A stretch of DNA of 64,000 nt. It comes from Alphaproteobacteria bacterium. GTDB taxonomy: Bacteria; Pseudomonadota; Alphaproteobacteria; Thalassobaculales; Thalassobaculaceae. This document shows, piece after piece, positions 7,964 to 16,562 of the stretch. The stretch spans positions 71,238-135,237 of the forward strand of contig JANSYC010000002.1 of assembly GCA_024742605.1 (NCBI GenBank). The letters are read 5' to 3'. Position 1 is the stretch's first letter, and each line of letters opens with the position of its first letter. A program made the position numbers and the translations under genes. The notes under the pieces are model-generated. The model made no database searches and was not told the DNA's origin. It saw nothing but the letters and a program-made list of their open reading frames with translations.

Positions 7964-8797
7964 ATGAACGCCCAGCCCCATGCCGCCCCTCTTCTTCTGA
8001 TCGGCTGCGGCAAGATGGGCGGCGCCATGCTGTCCGGCTGGCTGGCCGGCGGGGAAGCGGCCGGCGGTGTGCATGTGGTCGAGCCGAATGCCGATGCCAT
8101 GGCGCCCTTCTCCGCACGGGACGAGGTGACGGTCCACAACGCGATTGCCGACCTGCCCGCCAATCTGACTCCCTCGGTGGTCATCCTGGCGGTGAAGCCG
8201 CAGTCGATGGATGACGCGGTCGCTCCGCTCGCCGGTTTCACCAAGACCGGGACCTGTTTTCTGTCGATCGCCGCCGGCAAGACCATCGGATATTTCGAAA
8301 AGCATCTCGGATCAGAGGCCGCGATCGTGCGGGCGATGCCGAACACCCCGGCTGCGGTCGGACGCGGAATCACCGCCTATGTCGCAAATGACCGGGTCGA
8401 TGCCGAGCAGAAGGCGTTCTGCCATCGTCTGCTGGAATCGGTCGGCGAGGCGCTCGAAGCGGACGAGGAAAGCTGGATCGACGCGGTGACAGCGTTGTCG
8501 GGCGGCGGTCCTGCCTATGTGTTTCTGCTGATCGAGGCCTTGGCGAAGGCTGGTGAGGCCTCCGGTCTCCCGGCGGATTTCGCCATGCGATTGGCCCGGA
8601 CCACCGTGTCCGGATCCGGCGAATTGGCCCGCCAGTCCAAAGAGGAGGCGAGCCAGCTCCGCGTGAACGTCACCAGCCCGGGCGGCACAACCGCCGAAGC
8701 GCTGAAAGTGCTGATGGACGAAAAGACCGGTATCCAGCCGGTCTTCGACGCTGCCATCGCGGCCGCCACCGCGCGGTCCAAGGAACTTGCCGGATAA
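7964..8797 (+). CDS. proC: Pyrroline-5-carboxylate reductase
   Basis: ProC reduces 1-pyrroline-5-carboxylate to L-proline with NAD(P)H, the last step of proline synthesis. The 277-residue protein has the Rossmann loop IGCGKMGGAML at residue 12, the AVKPQ strand, AIVRAMPNTPAAVGRG in the middle and the family signature ALSGGGPAYVFLLIEALA with VTSPGGTTAEAL near the C-terminus. GGAGA precedes ATG 7964. It follows the YbjN gene closely and a palindromic repeat lies 19 bases after its stop. Confidence 0.96.
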   Translation: MNAQPHAAPLLLIGCGKMGGAMLSGWLAGGEAAGGVHVVEPNADAMAPFSARDEVTVHNAIADLPANLTPSVVILAVKPQSMDDAVAPLAGFTKTGTCFLSIAAGKTIGYFEKHLGSEAAIVRAMPNTPAAVGRGITAYVANDRVDAEQKAFCHRLLESVGEALEADEESWIDAVTALSGGGPAYVFLLIEALAKAGEASGLPADFAMRLARTTVSGSGELARQSKEEASQLRVNVTSPGGTTAEALKVLMDEKTGIQPVFDAAIAAATARSKELAG

Positions 8798-8815
8798 CCA
8801 GCCGCCCCACGTCAG

Positions 8816-8866
8816 GCTCAGGGCGATAAGACCCAACCCGCGATCTGGGTGTTTATCGCCCGGAGC
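8816..8866. repeat. REP-like interspersed palindromic element
   Basis: Arms of 14 bases (GCTC-x-GGGCGATAA at 8816-8829 and TTATCGCCC-x-GAGC at 8853-8866, one mismatch) enclose a shorter stem, ACCCA with TGGGT. The right flank continues with GAGCTTGTCGAAGGGTGA, a motif typical of dispersed repeats in many alphaproteobacterial genomes. It may also end proC transcription. I found no second copy in this window. Confidence 0.65.
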
Positions 8867-8956
8867 TTGTCGAAGGGTGAAATTTTGACCTGACCGACTT
8901 GCGCGCCATATGCCATCGCACGACATCCGCCCCCTGGTCCACAGTAAGAGAACCGC

Positions 8957-9589
8957 ATGACCGATACCCCGATCGACGAGTCCGCACAGCCGATCGATGC
9001 CAACTCCGAACTCGATGCGCTGGTCGATGCTGCCCTTGAGATCGCGGCGGAACACGGCTGGCGGCGGACCAGCGTGCGCGAAGCGGCTGAGCGCGCCGGG
9101 ATCGGTCGGGTGAACGCCTTGCGCTTGGCACCGGTCAAACTGGTCCTGCTGAAGCGGCTGGCGGAGCGGACCGACGTGCAGGCTCTGGGCGCCCTGGATG
9201 AGGACGCGACCGATCCCGAGATTCCGATGCGGGACCGGTTGTTCGAGGCGCTGATGCTGCGGTTCGACATTCTCAAGCCCCACAGGGCCGGGATCACCGC
9301 GATCCTGCGGGACCTGCCGCGCGATCCGTTCACCGCCCTTGCAGGATTGCCGGCGCTCGGAACCTCCATGGCAAAGACCCTTGAGGCCGTGGGTGAGAGC
9401 ACGCAGCTGCCGTTCGGTCCCTTACGGATCAAAGGTCTGGCGATCGTCTGGCTCGCGACCCTCCGGGTCTGGGTCGATGACGACAGCGACGACATGGCCG
9501 TGACCATGAAAGCCCTGGACGCCAATCTGACGCGCGCGGATGAACTGGTGAACACCTTCCGGCTCGGAACTCCGCAGAACGAGGCCTAG
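8957..9589 (+). CDS. COQ9/TetR-like protein
   Basis: The 210-residue protein begins with a TetR-type helix-turn-helix region (about 30-65: TSVREAAERAGIGRVNALRL), but the Tyr-x-x-Phe turn that normally follows the recognition helix is missing, so DNA binding is doubtful. The C-terminal half ends in VWVDDDSDDMAVTMKALDANL, which matches the lipid-binding COQ9 domain; COQ9 itself is a TetR-fold protein that presents lipid intermediates to COQ7. With ubiK at the other end of the same block, a ubiquinone role is a reasonable inference; a conventional TetR regulator is the alternative. Its stop shares CTAG with the opposite gene. Confidence 0.7.
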   Translation: MTDTPIDESAQPIDANSELDALVDAALEIAAEHGWRRTSVREAAERAGIGRVNALRLAPVKLVLLKRLAERTDVQALGALDEDATDPEIPMRDRLFEALMLRFDILKPHRAGITAILRDLPRDPFTALAGLPALGTSMAKTLEAVGESTQLPFGPLRIKGLAIVWLATLRVWVDDDSDDMAVTMKALDANLTRADELVNTFRLGTPQNEA

Positions 9590-10623
9590 CCCTCCGCTGG
9601 CCCCCGCTTCACCGGAACGATCGAAGACGGGTCGCCCGTGCCTTCGAAACAGATGTTCTCCAGCGTCTCACCGCGGGCGAACCTGTCGAGCTGGTCCGCG
9701 ACGAAGGTCCAGCGCCGGGTCGTCATCTCCTGGGTCCAGGCCGAGTTGTGCGGCGACATGATCAGATTGTCGAGTTTCTGAAAGGGAAACTGCGACGGCC
9801 AGGGATTCGTGTCCGCCCCTTCGGGGTAGGTGTACCAGACATCGATAATGCCGCCGCGGATCCGCTTGGACTGAAGAGCCGCGTAGAGGGCCGCCTCGTC
9901 CACCGTGCCGCCGCGCCCGACATTGCAGATCACCGCATCCGATTTCATCCTGGCGAACTGGGCCGCACCGATCATGCCGCGCGTCACGTCGTCAAGCGGG
10001 GCACACACGATCACGAAATCGCTTTCGGCCAGAAGCGTGTCCATCTGCTCCACCGTACCGTACCAGTCGACGAGTTTACCCTCGTCCCGGACGCTTCGGC
10101 TGACCGCCATCACCTTCATGCCGAACGCCTTGGAGCGGATGGCGATCTCGCGACCGATATGGCCGTAGCCGACGATTCCCACGGTCGCGCCACGCATCTC
10201 CCGGTGCATCGGCCCCGAGGAAATCGACCTCCCATCGTAGGAGTGCTTCCGCATATGGGGGTCGGTGTCCCGCAACAGGCCGATCTGGAACTCCAGCATG
10301 CCCAGCATCACGTGCTCGGCGATGGTGGTCTCGTGCTCGTAGGTGTTGCAGAACAGCACTCCGGCCGGAAGCTCGTCCTCCTTGATCCAATCAAACCCGG
10401 TGAACGGGATCTGGTAAAGCTTCAAGCGGTTGGTCGCCGGCAGATCCGGAACCCCGCCGCCGATCAGCACGTCAGCTTCTCCCGCGACCTCGCGAAACCG
10501 CTCCGGCTCGGCCTTCATATCGCAGCTTATGAAGCGCCAGTCGGTCCGGGTATGGGTCTTCAGAAACTCTTCCCGGCGGATCGCGTTGGGTCCGGCCAGC
10601 AATGCGGTGGGCTGTTCGCTCAC
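9586..10623 (-). CDS. D-isomer-specific 2-hydroxyacid dehydrogenase
   Basis: This 345-residue NAD(P)-dependent oxidoreductase has an N-terminal catalytic lobe, the dinucleotide loop VGYGHIGREIA near residue 150, the catalytic Arg in ICNVGRGGTVDE and the catalytic His in SPHNSAW. The acid residue of the triad is probably in YTYPEG. It reduces or oxidises a 2-keto/2-hydroxy acid; the substrate is not evident. The start is taken as GTG 10623 with GAGG upstream, which avoids an extension overlapping the divergent gene. It diverges from the GGT-like gene across about 110 bases. Confidence 0.88.
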   Translation of the reverse strand: MSEQPTALLAGPNAIRREEFLKTHTRTDWRFISCDMKAEPERFREVAGEADVLIGGGVPDLPATNRLKLYQIPFTGFDWIKEDELPAGVLFCNTYEHETTIAEHVMLGMLEFQIGLLRDTDPHMRKHSYDGRSISSGPMHREMRGATVGIVGYGHIGREIAIRSKAFGMKVMAVSRSVRDEGKLVDWYGTVEQMDTLLAESDFVIVCAPLDDVTRGMIGAAQFARMKSDAVICNVGRGGTVDEAALYAALQSKRIRGGIIDVWYTYPEGADTNPWPSQFPFQKLDNLIMSPHNSAWTQEMTTRRWTFVADQLDRFARGETLENICFEGTGDPSSIVPVKRGPAEG

Positions 10624-10736
10624 GGGGCGCCTCTTGGTGTTTTTGGTACAACTCGGCACGAGAGTCCGCGCGGGACAGACCTTGTGTTCGGCACCGGCAA
10701 ATGTCTAGCCTTCGCATACAAATTATGGAGGGCAAG

Positions 10737-12269
10737 ATGCCGGACGATCTCTATGGCGGCTGGGCAGGGTTCGAGACGGCACCGATGACCCGGGGGGCGA
10801 TCGCCTGCGGGAATCCCGACGCCGCAGAAGCCGGGGCCGAGGTGTACCGTGCCGGCGGCAATGCCATCGACGCCTGTGTGGCCGCCGCCTTTGCGATGGG
10901 CGTCGTCGAGCCCTTGGACAGCGGGCTGGGGGCAGGCGGCTTCATGGTTCTCCATCATGCATCCACCAACACCACCGCCTGCCTGGACTTCATGGGCACG
11001 GCTCCGGCGAGCGCGCGCTACGAGATCTTCCCCGCCGTCGATCCGACCGGCGATTACGCCATCAAGGTCAAGGGACGCGCCAACGAGGACGCGCATACCT
11101 CGGTCGCGGTTCCGGGTGCCGCAGCGGGATTGTGCCGGGCACTCGAGCGGTTCGGGGTGCTGGACCGGCAGGCGGTGATGGCACCCGCGATCCGGCTGGG
11201 GCGCGAGGGCTTCACGGTGGCGGCGAAATCGGCGCTGCGGATGCAGCGCTCCGAACGCCTGCTGGATCTGACCGCCGAATGCCGCCGGGTCCTGAAGCGC
11301 CCCGATGGCACGCTGCGGCAGGCCGACGATCACATGACCATGGCCGATTATGCCGCCTCGCTGGAGCTTGTAGCGGAACAGGGCGCCGAGGTGATGTATA
11401 CCGGCGTCCTCGCCCACGCGATCGCGGACGAGATTCGGGCGGCCGGCGGATTTCTGACGGCGGACGACCTGTCGGGCTATGCCGTGGTGCACCGGACACC
11501 ACCGAGAGGCCGCTATCGGGGTCACGAGCTGTCGGTGATGGCACCGCCGTCGTCGGGGTTCCTTGTGGCTTCGGCTCTGGGAGCGCTGGAGCGTGCGGGT
11601 GTGCCGGACACCGACAAGGGGCGGGCGGAGGCCCTCGCACGGGTCATGCTGGCGATGTTCGAACGCCGCCGGGTTGGCCTGGGCGACCCGGGCTTCGTGC
11701 CGGTGAAGCTGGACGGCGAGAGCACCGAGACCACCTCGCTTTCCGCGATCGACGCCGAGGGCAACGGCTGCACCATCACGTTTTCCAACAACAACCATTC
11801 CGGCGTCGTGGTCCCGGGCACCGGCATCCTGCTGAACAACCAGATGCGGCTGTTCCATCCCTGGCCCGGCAGCCCCAATTCGGTCGCCGGCGGCAAGCGC
11901 CCGGCAAGCTCGATGATGCCGAGCCTGATCGTCTCGGGTGGCAAGGCGGTGCTGTCGATCGGTGCCTCGGGGGCGACCCGCATCCCGACCGCGATCCTGC
12001 AGATCCTCTTTCACCATCTGGGCCGAGGCCTGCCGCTGAACGAGGCGGTGCGGGAGCCGCGCCTGCACGCCGAGGAGGATACCCTGATGTCCGACGCGGA
12101 TTACGAGCCGGTCGCAAGCGCCGTCGCGACCGAACTGGGCCTGACCTATCGGGCGCTGCCCGGCCGTGATCCGATGATGGCATCGTGTCAGTCGATCTCG
12201 GTTAATGCGGACGGAACGACAACCGCAGCCGGCGACCCGAGAGCCCGAGCACAGGGACGCGTGGTCTAG
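10737..12269 (+). CDS. Gamma-glutamyltransferase-like N-terminal nucleophile hydrolase
   Basis: The 510-residue protein matches the GGT family: NAIDACVAAAFAMGVVEPLDSGLGAGGF near the N-terminus, a DDLSGY block, then TETTSLSAIDAEGN, where the Thr before Thr-Ser is the expected cleavage point and nucleophile, and the C-terminal SSMMPSLIV and IGASGATRIPTA motifs. No signal peptide is present, so unlike E. coli Ggt it should be cytoplasmic, as in PGA- or cephalosporin-acylase-like relatives. The start at ATG 10737 is supported by GGAGG five bases ahead. It heads a plus-strand catabolic run with the isomerase-like gene at 12329. Confidence 0.88.
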   Translation: MPDDLYGGWAGFETAPMTRGAIACGNPDAAEAGAEVYRAGGNAIDACVAAAFAMGVVEPLDSGLGAGGFMVLHHASTNTTACLDFMGTAPASARYEIFPAVDPTGDYAIKVKGRANEDAHTSVAVPGAAAGLCRALERFGVLDRQAVMAPAIRLGREGFTVAAKSALRMQRSERLLDLTAECRRVLKRPDGTLRQADDHMTMADYAASLELVAEQGAEVMYTGVLAHAIADEIRAAGGFLTADDLSGYAVVHRTPPRGRYRGHELSVMAPPSSGFLVASALGALERAGVPDTDKGRAEALARVMLAMFERRRVGLGDPGFVPVKLDGESTETTSLSAIDAEGNGCTITFSNNNHSGVVVPGTGILLNNQMRLFHPWPGSPNSVAGGKRPASSMMPSLIVSGGKAVLSIGASGATRIPTAILQILFHHLGRGLPLNEAVREPRLHAEEDTLMSDADYEPVASAVATELGLTYRALPGRDPMMASCQSISVNADGTTTAAGDPRARAQGRVV

Positions 12270-12328
12270 CCCGACCGCTTCTCCCTTTCCCGTCTCCCTG
12301 CACCATTCACGCACCAGAGTGACCCCCG

Positions 12329-12958
12329 ATGCCAACGCCTGAGAAGACCATCGACTACTACTATTCGACCCGCTCAAACTTCACCTATATCGGAGCAGCA
12401 CGGCTGAACGCGATGGCCGAGGCGAGCGGGCGGCGGATCGTCCACCGGCCGATCCTGCTGTCGGTGGTGATGCCGCCCATCGGCGGCATGCCGTTCGGCG
12501 AGCGCCCGACCATGCTGCGGAACTACGCCATGCGGGACGCCCTGCGCTGCGCCGAACATCTCGGCGTTCCCCTGCTGCGCGAGCCGATCCATCACATGGG
12601 ACCGGTCGAACTGCCCTCCGGCATCGTCATCGCCGGGCAGCGCGCGGTGGCCCGAGGGGAGGCGGGCGACGTCGACGCCTTGAGCCTGGGTATTCTTCAG
12701 GCGCTCTGGCGCGACGACCTGGACATCGCCGACAGGAGCGTTGTCGCCGAGACCTGCCGGGAAGCCGGTTTTGCAGCGCCCGACGCACTGATCGACGAAG
12801 CGCTGGGCGAGCCGGTACAGGCGGAGCTCGCCCGTAATTGCCAGGAGGCGATCATCCGCGGCGTGATCGGGGCCCCGACCTATTTTGTCGATGATGAACC
12901 GTTCTACGGGCAGGATCGGCTGGACTATGTCGAGCGGGCCTTGGCGCGATCGGCGTAG
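12329..12958 (+). CDS. DsbA-fold 2-hydroxychromene-2-carboxylate isomerase-like protein
   Basis: The 209-residue protein has the kappa-class GST/DsbA thioredoxin fold of the HCCA isomerase family: an N-terminal DYYYSTRSNFTYIG strand-turn, the RPILL block, the central NYAMRDALRCAEHLGVP and the C-terminal IIRGVIGAPTYFVDDEPFYGQDRLDYV. The isomerase family uses glutathione and a Ser in the first turn rather than a CxxC; no CxxC is visible here. In naphthalene degradation the enzyme opens a cyclic hemiketal, but no other such genes are nearby, so the real substrate is open. Confidence 0.82.
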   Translation: MPTPEKTIDYYYSTRSNFTYIGAARLNAMAEASGRRIVHRPILLSVVMPPIGGMPFGERPTMLRNYAMRDALRCAEHLGVPLLREPIHHMGPVELPSGIVIAGQRAVARGEAGDVDALSLGILQALWRDDLDIADRSVVAETCREAGFAAPDALIDEALGEPVQAELARNCQEAIIRGVIGAPTYFVDDEPFYGQDRLDYVERALARSA

Positions 12959-13107
12959 CAGCGCGGACAGGGCAATCGAACGACCGGAAAGGGATCGGCG
13001 GATCGGCGGATGTGCATTTGCCACCTCGGTCGCCGTCCACCCCCTTCCCTTCCCGCCACCGCCTTGCGATCCTCGGGCCAACAAGACGACACCCGGGAGG
13101 ACTGCAG

Positions 13108-13500
13108 ATGACCGAAACGCCTCTTCAAGGCGGCCCCGATGCCACCTATTTCCGATATCTGGAAGCGGGTGACTGGCGGATCCAGAAGTGCACCGGCTGT
13201 GGGACCCATGTGTTTCAGCCCCGGGTGATGTGCCCGGCCTGCGCTGGCGATGCGTTCGACTGGGTGGCGCCATCCGGCGGCGGAACCGTCTATTCCACCA
13301 CGATCATTCGGCGGCGACCGGAGCGCGGCGGTGATTACAATGTCGCCCTGATCGATCTTGCCGAGGGGGTGCGGATGATGAGCCGGGTCGAAGGATTGGC
13401 CCCCGACATGGTCGCCATCGGCCTGCCGGTCACGGCACGGCTCGTCGATGACGATGGCGCCAAGATCGTGGTCTTCGATCCGACGGGAGAAACGTCATGA
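13108..13500 (+). CDS. Zn-ribbon/OB-fold DUF35 protein (thiolase or aldolase partner)
   Basis: The 130-residue protein has a rubredoxin-like zinc ribbon with Cys28, Cys31, Cys42 and Cys45, followed by an OB-fold (about 48-120). This is the DUF35/YgbP-type partner that binds CoA ester substrates for thiolase-fold enzymes, for example in the ChsH2-Ltp2 retro-aldolase of steroid side-chain breakdown. GGGAGG lies ahead of ATG 13108. Its stop overlaps the start of the thiolase-like gene by four bases (ATGA), so the two are made together and should form a complex. Confidence 0.88.
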   Translation: MTETPLQGGPDATYFRYLEAGDWRIQKCTGCGTHVFQPRVMCPACAGDAFDWVAPSGGGTVYSTTIIRRRPERGGDYNVALIDLAEGVRMMSRVEGLAPDMVAIGLPVTARLVDDDGAKIVVFDPTGETS

Positions 13501-14660
13501 GCGGTACCTGGGAGCTGCGCGGCAAGACCGCGATCGTCGGCGCCGCCACCGCCCATCTGGGCGAAGCGCCGGGCTATTCCCATCTGGAGATCATGGCGGA
13601 TGCCGCGCGCGGAGCCCTGACCGATGCCGGGCTGACGCTCGCCGATGTGGACGGGCTGTTCGCCGTGTCCATGCATTCGGTTTTTCCGGTATTGAGCTTC
13701 GGGGAATATCTCGGCATCCAGCCCAAAGTCTCCGACGGCACCATCGTCGGCGGCTCCTCCGCCGTATACCAGATGCTGCACGCCGCCCTGGCGTTGCATC
13801 ACGGGCTCTGCGACGTTGCCCTGATCGTCTATGGCTCGAACCAGCGGACCGCGTCGGGCAAGCTGCATTCTCCATCGGGGGCCGAGAACCTGCCCTATGA
13901 GAAACCCTATGGTCTCCGCGCACCGATCGCGGGCTACGCCATGGCGGCCGCCCGCCACATGCACGAGTACGGCACCACCCGCGAACAGCTCGCCGAGGTT
14001 GCCGTCGCCGCCCGCATGTGGGCCGCCATGAACGAGGAGGCCTTCGACCGTGCCCCGCTGACCGTCGAGGACGTGCTCGGCGCCCGCATGGTCTGCGATC
14101 CGCTCAGCGTTCGGGATTGCTGTCTGGTCACGGATGGCGGCGGGGCGATCGTCATGACCCGCGCCGATCGGGCCAAGGATCTGGCCAAGCCCCCCGTACA
14201 CCTCCTGTCCTGCGCTGGCGGACAGACCCATCGTCAGATCTCCATGATGCCGGATCTGACCACCACCTCCGCCGCCGAGTGCGGGCCGCGCGCCTTCGCG
14301 ATGGCGGGGCTGAAACCGGCCGATGTCGACGTGGCACAAGTCTACGACGCCTTCACCATCAACGCGGTGATCCTTCTGGAGGATCTCGGCTTCTGCCCGA
14401 AGGGCGAAGGCGGGCGCTTTGTCGGCGACGGCAGGCTGCGGCCGGGCGGTGGGTTGCCCCTCAATACCTATGGCGGCGGGCTGTCCTGCACACATCCGGG
14501 CATGCTGGGCATCTTCACCACGATCGAGGCCGTCCGCCAGTTGCGGGGCGAATGCGGGCCGCGCCAGGTGGCCGATGCCGAGATCGCACTGGCCCATGGC
14601 AATGGCGGCATGTTCGCCCATGAGAGCACGGCGCTTCTTGGGAGCGGAGCGGCCCTGTGA
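13497..14660 (+). CDS. Thiolase-fold protein lacking the nucleophilic Cys, probable aldolase-type (Ltp2-like)
   Basis: The 387-residue protein has the thiolase/SCP2-thiolase fold with SGKL- and LPLNTYGGGLSCTHPG-type blocks near residue 320. The position of the first thiolase Cys reads Val-Gly-Gly-Ser87-Ser88, and the C-terminal Cys-x-Gly-Gly block reads His-Gly-Asn-Gly-Gly. Claisen condensation or thiolysis in the normal way therefore seems excluded. Known Cys-less homologues paired with DUF35 proteins (Ltp2) are retro-aldolases cleaving beta-hydroxyacyl-CoA, which fits the adjacent DUF35 gene. The acyl substrate is unknown. Confidence 0.82.
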   Translation: MSGTWELRGKTAIVGAATAHLGEAPGYSHLEIMADAARGALTDAGLTLADVDGLFAVSMHSVFPVLSFGEYLGIQPKVSDGTIVGGSSAVYQMLHAALALHHGLCDVALIVYGSNQRTASGKLHSPSGAENLPYEKPYGLRAPIAGYAMAAARHMHEYGTTREQLAEVAVAARMWAAMNEEAFDRAPLTVEDVLGARMVCDPLSVRDCCLVTDGGGAIVMTRADRAKDLAKPPVHLLSCAGGQTHRQISMMPDLTTTSAAECGPRAFAMAGLKPADVDVAQVYDAFTINAVILLEDLGFCPKGEGGRFVGDGRLRPGGGLPLNTYGGGLSCTHPGMLGIFTTIEAVRQLRGECGPRQVADAEIALAHGNGGMFAHESTALLGSGAAL

Positions 14661-15169
14661 GCGTGAACCTGGTCCTGGGCGGCGCCCGCTCCGGCAAGTC
14701 CCGCAGGGCCGAACAGATCGCGCGCGGGTTCGGCGGCGACCGTGTCTACCTCGCGACGTCGGAGCCGTTCGATGACGAGATGAGGCAACGCGTTGCCCTG
14801 CACCGAGCGGATCGAGACGCCCATGGCTGGATCACGGTCGAGGAACCGCTTGCCCTTGCCGAGACCTTGGCAGCCCAAGCGGAACCGGGCCGCGCGATCC
14901 TGGTCGAATGTCTGACAACATGGCTGGGCAACCTGATGCACCATGAGCGGGATGTGGCGGCCGCCTGCGCCGATCTGTTGGCGGCATTGGAGACAGTGTC
15001 CGGCCATGTGATTCTGGTCGGCACCGAGGTTGGCCTGGGGATCGTGCCGGAGAATGCGCTCGCCCGCCGGTTCCGCGACCATGCCGGACGCCTGCACCAG
15101 GACATCGCCAGGATCGCCGATCGGGTCGAACTGGTTGTGGCGGGGTTGCCGGTGGTGGTGAAGGGATAG
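14657..15169 (+). CDS. cobU: Adenosylcobinamide kinase/adenosylcobinamide-phosphate guanylyltransferase
   Basis: CobU/CobP phosphorylates adenosylcobinamide and then adds GMP to give AdoCbi-GDP in late cobalamin synthesis. The 170-residue protein has the P-loop LGGARSGKS at residue 7, the RVYLATSEPFDDEM strand, the LVECLTTWLGNL motif and VGTEVGLGIVPENALARRFRD, all in normal order. It starts with GTG 14657 overlapping the stop of the thiolase-like gene (GTGA), and it is the only cobalamin gene in the window, so its linkage to the DUF35/thiolase pair is probably positional. Confidence 0.94.
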   Translation: MSVNLVLGGARSGKSRRAEQIARGFGGDRVYLATSEPFDDEMRQRVALHRADRDAHGWITVEEPLALAETLAAQAEPGRAILVECLTTWLGNLMHHERDVAAACADLLAALETVSGHVILVGTEVGLGIVPENALARRFRDHAGRLHQDIARIADRVELVVAGLPVVVKG

Positions 15170-15232
15170 CCATCGATTGCCTCCACGCCGTGCGCGTCGT
15201 ATGACCGGATAAAGACATCTGGGAGATTTAGA

Positions 15233-15919
15233 ATGACCGGCCAGCTTTCCCCCGATTGGCGCCGCAGCCCGGCTGAGACCGCCGCTGATATCCTGCTCGA
15301 GATCAAGGCGATCAACATTCGCCCGGACGAGCCGTTCACCTTCACCTCGGGTCGACTTTCGCCGGTCTATGTGGATTGCAGAAAGATCATCTCGTTCACC
15401 AACGCACGCCGGCGTCTGATGGAGATCGGCAAGCAGATGCTGACCCAGGTGGCGGGCTCTGAAGCGTTCGATATGGTGGCGGGCGGCGAGACAGCAGGCA
15501 TTCCTTTCGCCGCCTGGATGGCCGATCAACTGGATCTGCCGATGCTCTACATCCGCAAGAAGCCGAAGGGCTTCGGCCGCAACGCCCGGATCGAGGGGCA
15601 GGTGCGCGAGGGCGCGCGGGTGCTTCTGGTCGAGGATCTTGCGACCGATGGCGGCAGCAAACTGTCCTTCATCGATGCGATCCGCGAGGCCGGAATGGAG
15701 GTCGCCCATTGTTTCGTGGTGTTCCATTACGGCGTGTTCCCGCAGAGCGTGACCAGCATGCGGGAGCGCGGCGTCGAACTGCACGGGCTGTGCACCTGGT
15801 GGGACGTGCTGGCAGCGGCCCCGCGCCATGGCTATACCGATGCCCAGCTTTCCGAGGTACGGGCCTTCCTGGCCGAGCCAGAGGCCTGGGATGCCCGCCA
15901 CCGTTCAGAGACCGCGTGA
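15233..15919 (+). CDS. pyrE: Orotate phosphoribosyltransferase
   Basis: PyrE joins orotate to PRPP to give OMP in pyrimidine synthesis. The 228-residue protein contains FTFTSGRLSPVYVDCRKI near the N-terminus (orotate and PRPP contacts), the flexible-loop block YIRKKPKGFGRNARIEG and the PRPP-binding signature VLLVEDLATDGGSK at about residue 125. This is the alphaproteobacterial form with a longer C-terminus. GGGAGATT precedes ATG 15233. Confidence 0.95.
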   Translation: MTGQLSPDWRRSPAETAADILLEIKAINIRPDEPFTFTSGRLSPVYVDCRKIISFTNARRRLMEIGKQMLTQVAGSEAFDMVAGGETAGIPFAAWMADQLDLPMLYIRKKPKGFGRNARIEGQVREGARVLLVEDLATDGGSKLSFIDAIREAGMEVAHCFVVFHYGVFPQSVTSMRERGVELHGLCTWWDVLAAAPRHGYTDAQLSEVRAFLAEPEAWDARHRSETA

Positions 15920-15930
15920 AGGAAGACGAC

Positions 15931-16551
15931 ATGATGAAGATCTGGGGCCGGTCCAATTCGGCCAATGTACAGAAGGTTCTCTGGATCGCCGACGAGTTGG
16001 GACTGGATTACGAGCGGGAAGACGTGGGCGGCAGCTTCGGCCGCACCAAGGAGCCACCCTACAGTGACCTGAACCCGAACGCTGTGGTCCCGACCCTGGT
16101 CGAGGACGATTTCGTCCTGTGGGAGTCGAATGCCTGCACCCGCTATCTCGCCAACACTTACGGCAAGGGCACCCTGGCGCCGACCGACGGACGCGCGTAC
16201 GCAGACGCCGACCGCTGGATGGACTGGCAGCAGACCACCGTCCTGCCGTTCATGACCCCGATCTTCTGGGGCTATGTCCGCACGGCAGAAGACGACCGGG
16301 ACATGGCCGCAATCACGGCCGCGGTGGAGCGCGGTATGCAGGTCTTCGGCGTCCTGGAAAAGCGCCTAGAAGGTCGTGATTTCATCATGGGCGATCATCT
16401 GACCATGGCCGACATCCCGGTCGCCATTCAGGCCTTCCGGTTCAAGATCCTGGTCAAGGATCGTCCCGGTCTCGAAAATTTCGATGCCTGGGTCGAGCGC
16501 TGCCGACAGACAACGGGTTTCCAGAACTGGATCGACAAGCCACTCACCTGA
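15931..16551 (+). CDS. Glutathione S-transferase family protein
   Basis: The 206-residue protein has an N-terminal thioredoxin-fold domain (WGRSNSANVQKVLW, with a Ser at the glutathione-activating position, then NPNAVVPTLVEDDFVLWESNAC, the glutathione gamma-glutamyl site) and an all-helical C-terminal domain with FIMGDHLTMADIPV. It resembles the theta/beta-like bacterial GSTs. GGAAG precedes ATG 15931; a second ATG follows directly. It lies 11 bases after pyrE and 11 bases before the thioesterase gene, so all three are probably one transcript. Confidence 0.9.
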   Translation: MMKIWGRSNSANVQKVLWIADELGLDYEREDVGGSFGRTKEPPYSDLNPNAVVPTLVEDDFVLWESNACTRYLANTYGKGTLAPTDGRAYADADRWMDWQQTTVLPFMTPIFWGYVRTAEDDRDMAAITAAVERGMQVFGVLEKRLEGRDFIMGDHLTMADIPVAIQAFRFKILVKDRPGLENFDAWVERCRQTTGFQNWIDKPLT

Positions 16552-16562
16552 GGACTCCTTCG

